Below, piece after piece: positions 15,601 to 16,366 of a stretch of 16,366 nt of DNA. Origin of the DNA: Anaerolineaceae bacterium UBA3924 (GTDB taxonomy: Bacteria > Chloroflexota > Anaerolineae > Anaerolineales > Anaerolineaceae); assembly GCA_002385985.1 (NCBI GenBank), contig DGEO01000044.1:32901-49266 (forward strand). The letters are read 5' to 3'. A model generated the notes under the pieces. That model did no database searches. It was given only the letters and a program-made list of their open reading frames with translations, and was not told the origin of the DNA. A program made the position numbers and the translations under genes. Every line of letters starts with the position of its first letter. Positions within the stretch are counted from its first letter, which is position 1.

Positions 15601-16366
15601 GGCCTGGCAGTAGGCTTCCGCCAGCCGCTGCTGAACGACCACATCGTCCGGGCGTTCTTCCGCTGCCGCCTGGAAGGCCACCAGCGCTGTATCGATCTGG
15701 TTCATCCCCAGGCTGGCTTCACCGATGCCCAGATTGACCCGCCAGCTCATGGCAGCAGCGGTTTCACTATTGACTTCCATCAGCTGCGTGAAGCGGTTGA
15801 AGGCAGAGTCGAAGTGACCCCGGTACAGCATGGTTTCGGCCATCAGCAGCCGGGCCATGAAATCGTCCGGGGATACTGCCAGGATGTGCTGCAGCGCCGT
15901 CTGGGCCTTAGCCAGCAGCGAATAATCGGCAATGCCGGGCCTGCTGCGCTGCTGAGCGAACAGCGCCAGCAGCGTTTCGGCATAGGCCTGGTGCCACTCA
16001 TTGCGCGAGCTGTCGAGCGCCAGCGCTTTTTCCATCAGCTCGACTCCCTCGGCGAGGTCCCCATCCTCGATGCGCAGTTCCGCGCCGAGGAAGTACAGGT
16101 TGGCATCGTGGTCGTGCCGCCGGAGGGCCTCGCTGAGCACGCTGCTGGCCTCTCTGGTGTGCCCCAGCGCTTTCAACGTCTCTGCCAGCACCAGCGCAAT
16201 GGATGGTGAATCCGGCGCCAGCTCGAAGGCTCGCCGCAGATAGGGCAGCGCTTCAGACGTGCGCCCGTCTCGCAGGCATTCCTCCGCCAGCGCGAAATGC
16301 AGTTCGTGCGAGTCCGGGACGGCCAGAACGCCGGCTTTCAGGGTCTCCAGCGCTTTCTCCGCCTGA
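12670..16366 (-). CDS. Very large tetratricopeptide-repeat protein (5' truncated)
   Basis: The frame is open to the window edge, giving at least 1,231 residues; the true start lies outside. The GTG at 16191 is not a convincing start, because the TPR pattern continues unbroken upstream of it (LHFALAEECLRDGRTSEAL). Nearly the whole visible chain consists of 34-residue TPR units, e.g. AKTYQRSGDLQQALNTIDRA and LGKAYQDRREYAEANYVFQ, on the order of two to three dozen. A stretch around residues 590-790 of the visible part is helical but less regular. No enzyme motif, signal peptide or membrane helix is visible in this part. TPR arrays bind other proteins, so this is likely a scaffold or sensor. Its stop TAA lies inside the start of the peptidase gene (10-base overlap), so the peptidase, itself TPR-bearing, is the obvious candidate partner. 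Confidence 0.9.
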   Translation of the reverse strand, partial: QAEKALETLKAGVLAVPDSHELHFALAEECLRDGRTSEALPYLRRAFELAPDSPSIALVLAETLKALGHTREASSVLSEALRRHDHDANLYFLGAELRIEDGDLAEGVELMEKALALDSSRNEWHQAYAETLLALFAQQRSRPGIADYSLLAKAQTALQHILAVSPDDFMARLLMAETMLYRGHFDSAFNRFTQLMEVNSETAAAMSWRVNLGIGEASLGMNQIDTALVAFQAAAEERPDDVVVQQRLAEAYCQARFDNEAAEAAEKVKALAPGSLEILLWYADLMNRLDRPTKAEDALRRAIEMDSDRADLLVQLAAAQLRNENLPGAMESLSGMVYMADASAADLQQAAHLFHKLENYESEMLCYQRALEVEPEPPVSLMFEAACAMHRMGQDGQALEVINRAIYTEPNDVHLYLAQADLLTRLNRAQEAFSALENALRLQDSQSVIKIGPENDRYSNVWSALVPSAWRIGETTGIEVHLRFAYLLQQAGSYSLAQYHAEKALELEPRNLSVRFMAADLALAAQMPERALSLLEPAEVNLSGPGTTGTVFPGDRAVEQQATLLSLKAEMALEQGDLTKADQLVSQALTLNPETLRARAVRVRLSGMRGDINTALKTFKAFQEDLTKARSELREGTDLLRMLCRSYQLDPARGTWFVEAASSAFRWQQALEVLDLQAAASNLEPRELWSQITTRVRAAEFKARAAYLHSRSLVSESALSPEAHARIEQMLSTAETGFPADMVNRWTARAEAAFAPDVHSVQALTVWQKPEDLAAQALAMHRAAMPVDYEDLIERSDYNPEVLAQLVLKALDDRQDQYYELANQLLDRAPGNPLWHALYARVMEALGDYEVAFDAVETALSMLPEEIGWHTWAAELAEQAGILDSAIQHWTQVTRMEPECVEHTYRLGCAFLRMGDYQQAEDMLLQVLKTDPDYVDALIALAKTYQRSGDLQQALNTIDRAARLEKSGQVLTLMGEIYMDLGDLQQGLSCANQALEQDELYAPAILLKARVLQRMDKPSQAQLVLDKALKALPDDEDLNYEQARLVYQKEGALRAKSALEGLSQRFPNHPGILHLLAMAEAETGELEAAEATAKRSLRLDPVQPDLHLLLGHARRRAGQLDQAVYHFSQAVQQAPEDVEGYLELGKAYQDRREYAEANYVFQQAIEVAPDDYRPYYLAALAMRDAKDYQNAEKLLRQAAKLAPHDLNIRRQLGAVIALNLVHHSQEANSCQ

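Noticed and set aside
12697..16209. Long plus-strand open frames (338, 250 and 302 codons) opposite the TPR gene
   Set aside because: They are antisense shadows of the TPR repeats: Gln/Leu/Arg-rich, no motif, no start signals.
12670..16366. CRISPR array or DNA-level tandem repeats in the repetitive-looking TPR gene
   Set aside because: Similarity is at protein level (34-residue TPR units) with diverged DNA; there are no identical repeats with regular spacers.

Overview
The window is GC-rich, densely coding bacterial chromosome. The gene set (a glycine decarboxylase split into two subunits behind a tandem glycine riboswitch, a radical-SAM repair protein with a helix-hairpin-helix tail, an orphan Flp pilin, and a very large TPR protein coupled to a TPR/caspase-like peptidase) most resembles Chloroflexota, probably Anaerolineae. 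That placement is an inference from remembered gene styles, not from a marker tree. TGA is a normal stop here: the YbaK-like gene, gcvPA and gcvPB all end with it.

Left part, rightward (1-5275). The 3' end of a radical-SAM DNA modification/repair protein is followed by a YbaK-type tRNA-editing protein. Next is a membrane-anchored rhodanese whose reading frame is interrupted by a single TGA inside the active-site loop. The codon lies where relatives carry a second cysteine, the rhodanese fold continues intact for 43 codons beyond it, and a hairpin resembling a bacterial SECIS element sits at the right distance. I read this as a candidate selenoprotein, with recent nonsense mutation as the main alternative. 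A good sigma-70-type promoter then drives a tandem glycine riboswitch, an intrinsic terminator, and the operon gcvH-gcvPA-gcvPB with overlapping genes and a strong terminator at the end. gcvT is not present.

Middle (5276-7130). An AT-rich patch holds a 49-residue Flp-type pilin gene, short enough to be easily missed, with no other pilus gene nearby. It is followed by a leucyl aminopeptidase (M17) that ends at a hairpin shared with the converging alaS.

Right part, leftward (7152-16366). alaS has its own promoter (TTGCGG-17-TATAAT). Upstream of it, and also leftward, is a two-gene unit: a TPR protein of more than 1,230 residues, truncated by the window edge, overlaps by 10 bases an 875-residue protein with N-terminal TPR-like helices and a caspase-clan (gingipain/C25-like) peptidase domain carrying a His605/Cys651 pair. 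No CRISPR array, tRNA, rRNA or insertion sequence was seen. The only gene-free stretch near 300 bases is 1697-2009, which is filled by the promoter, riboswitch and terminator.
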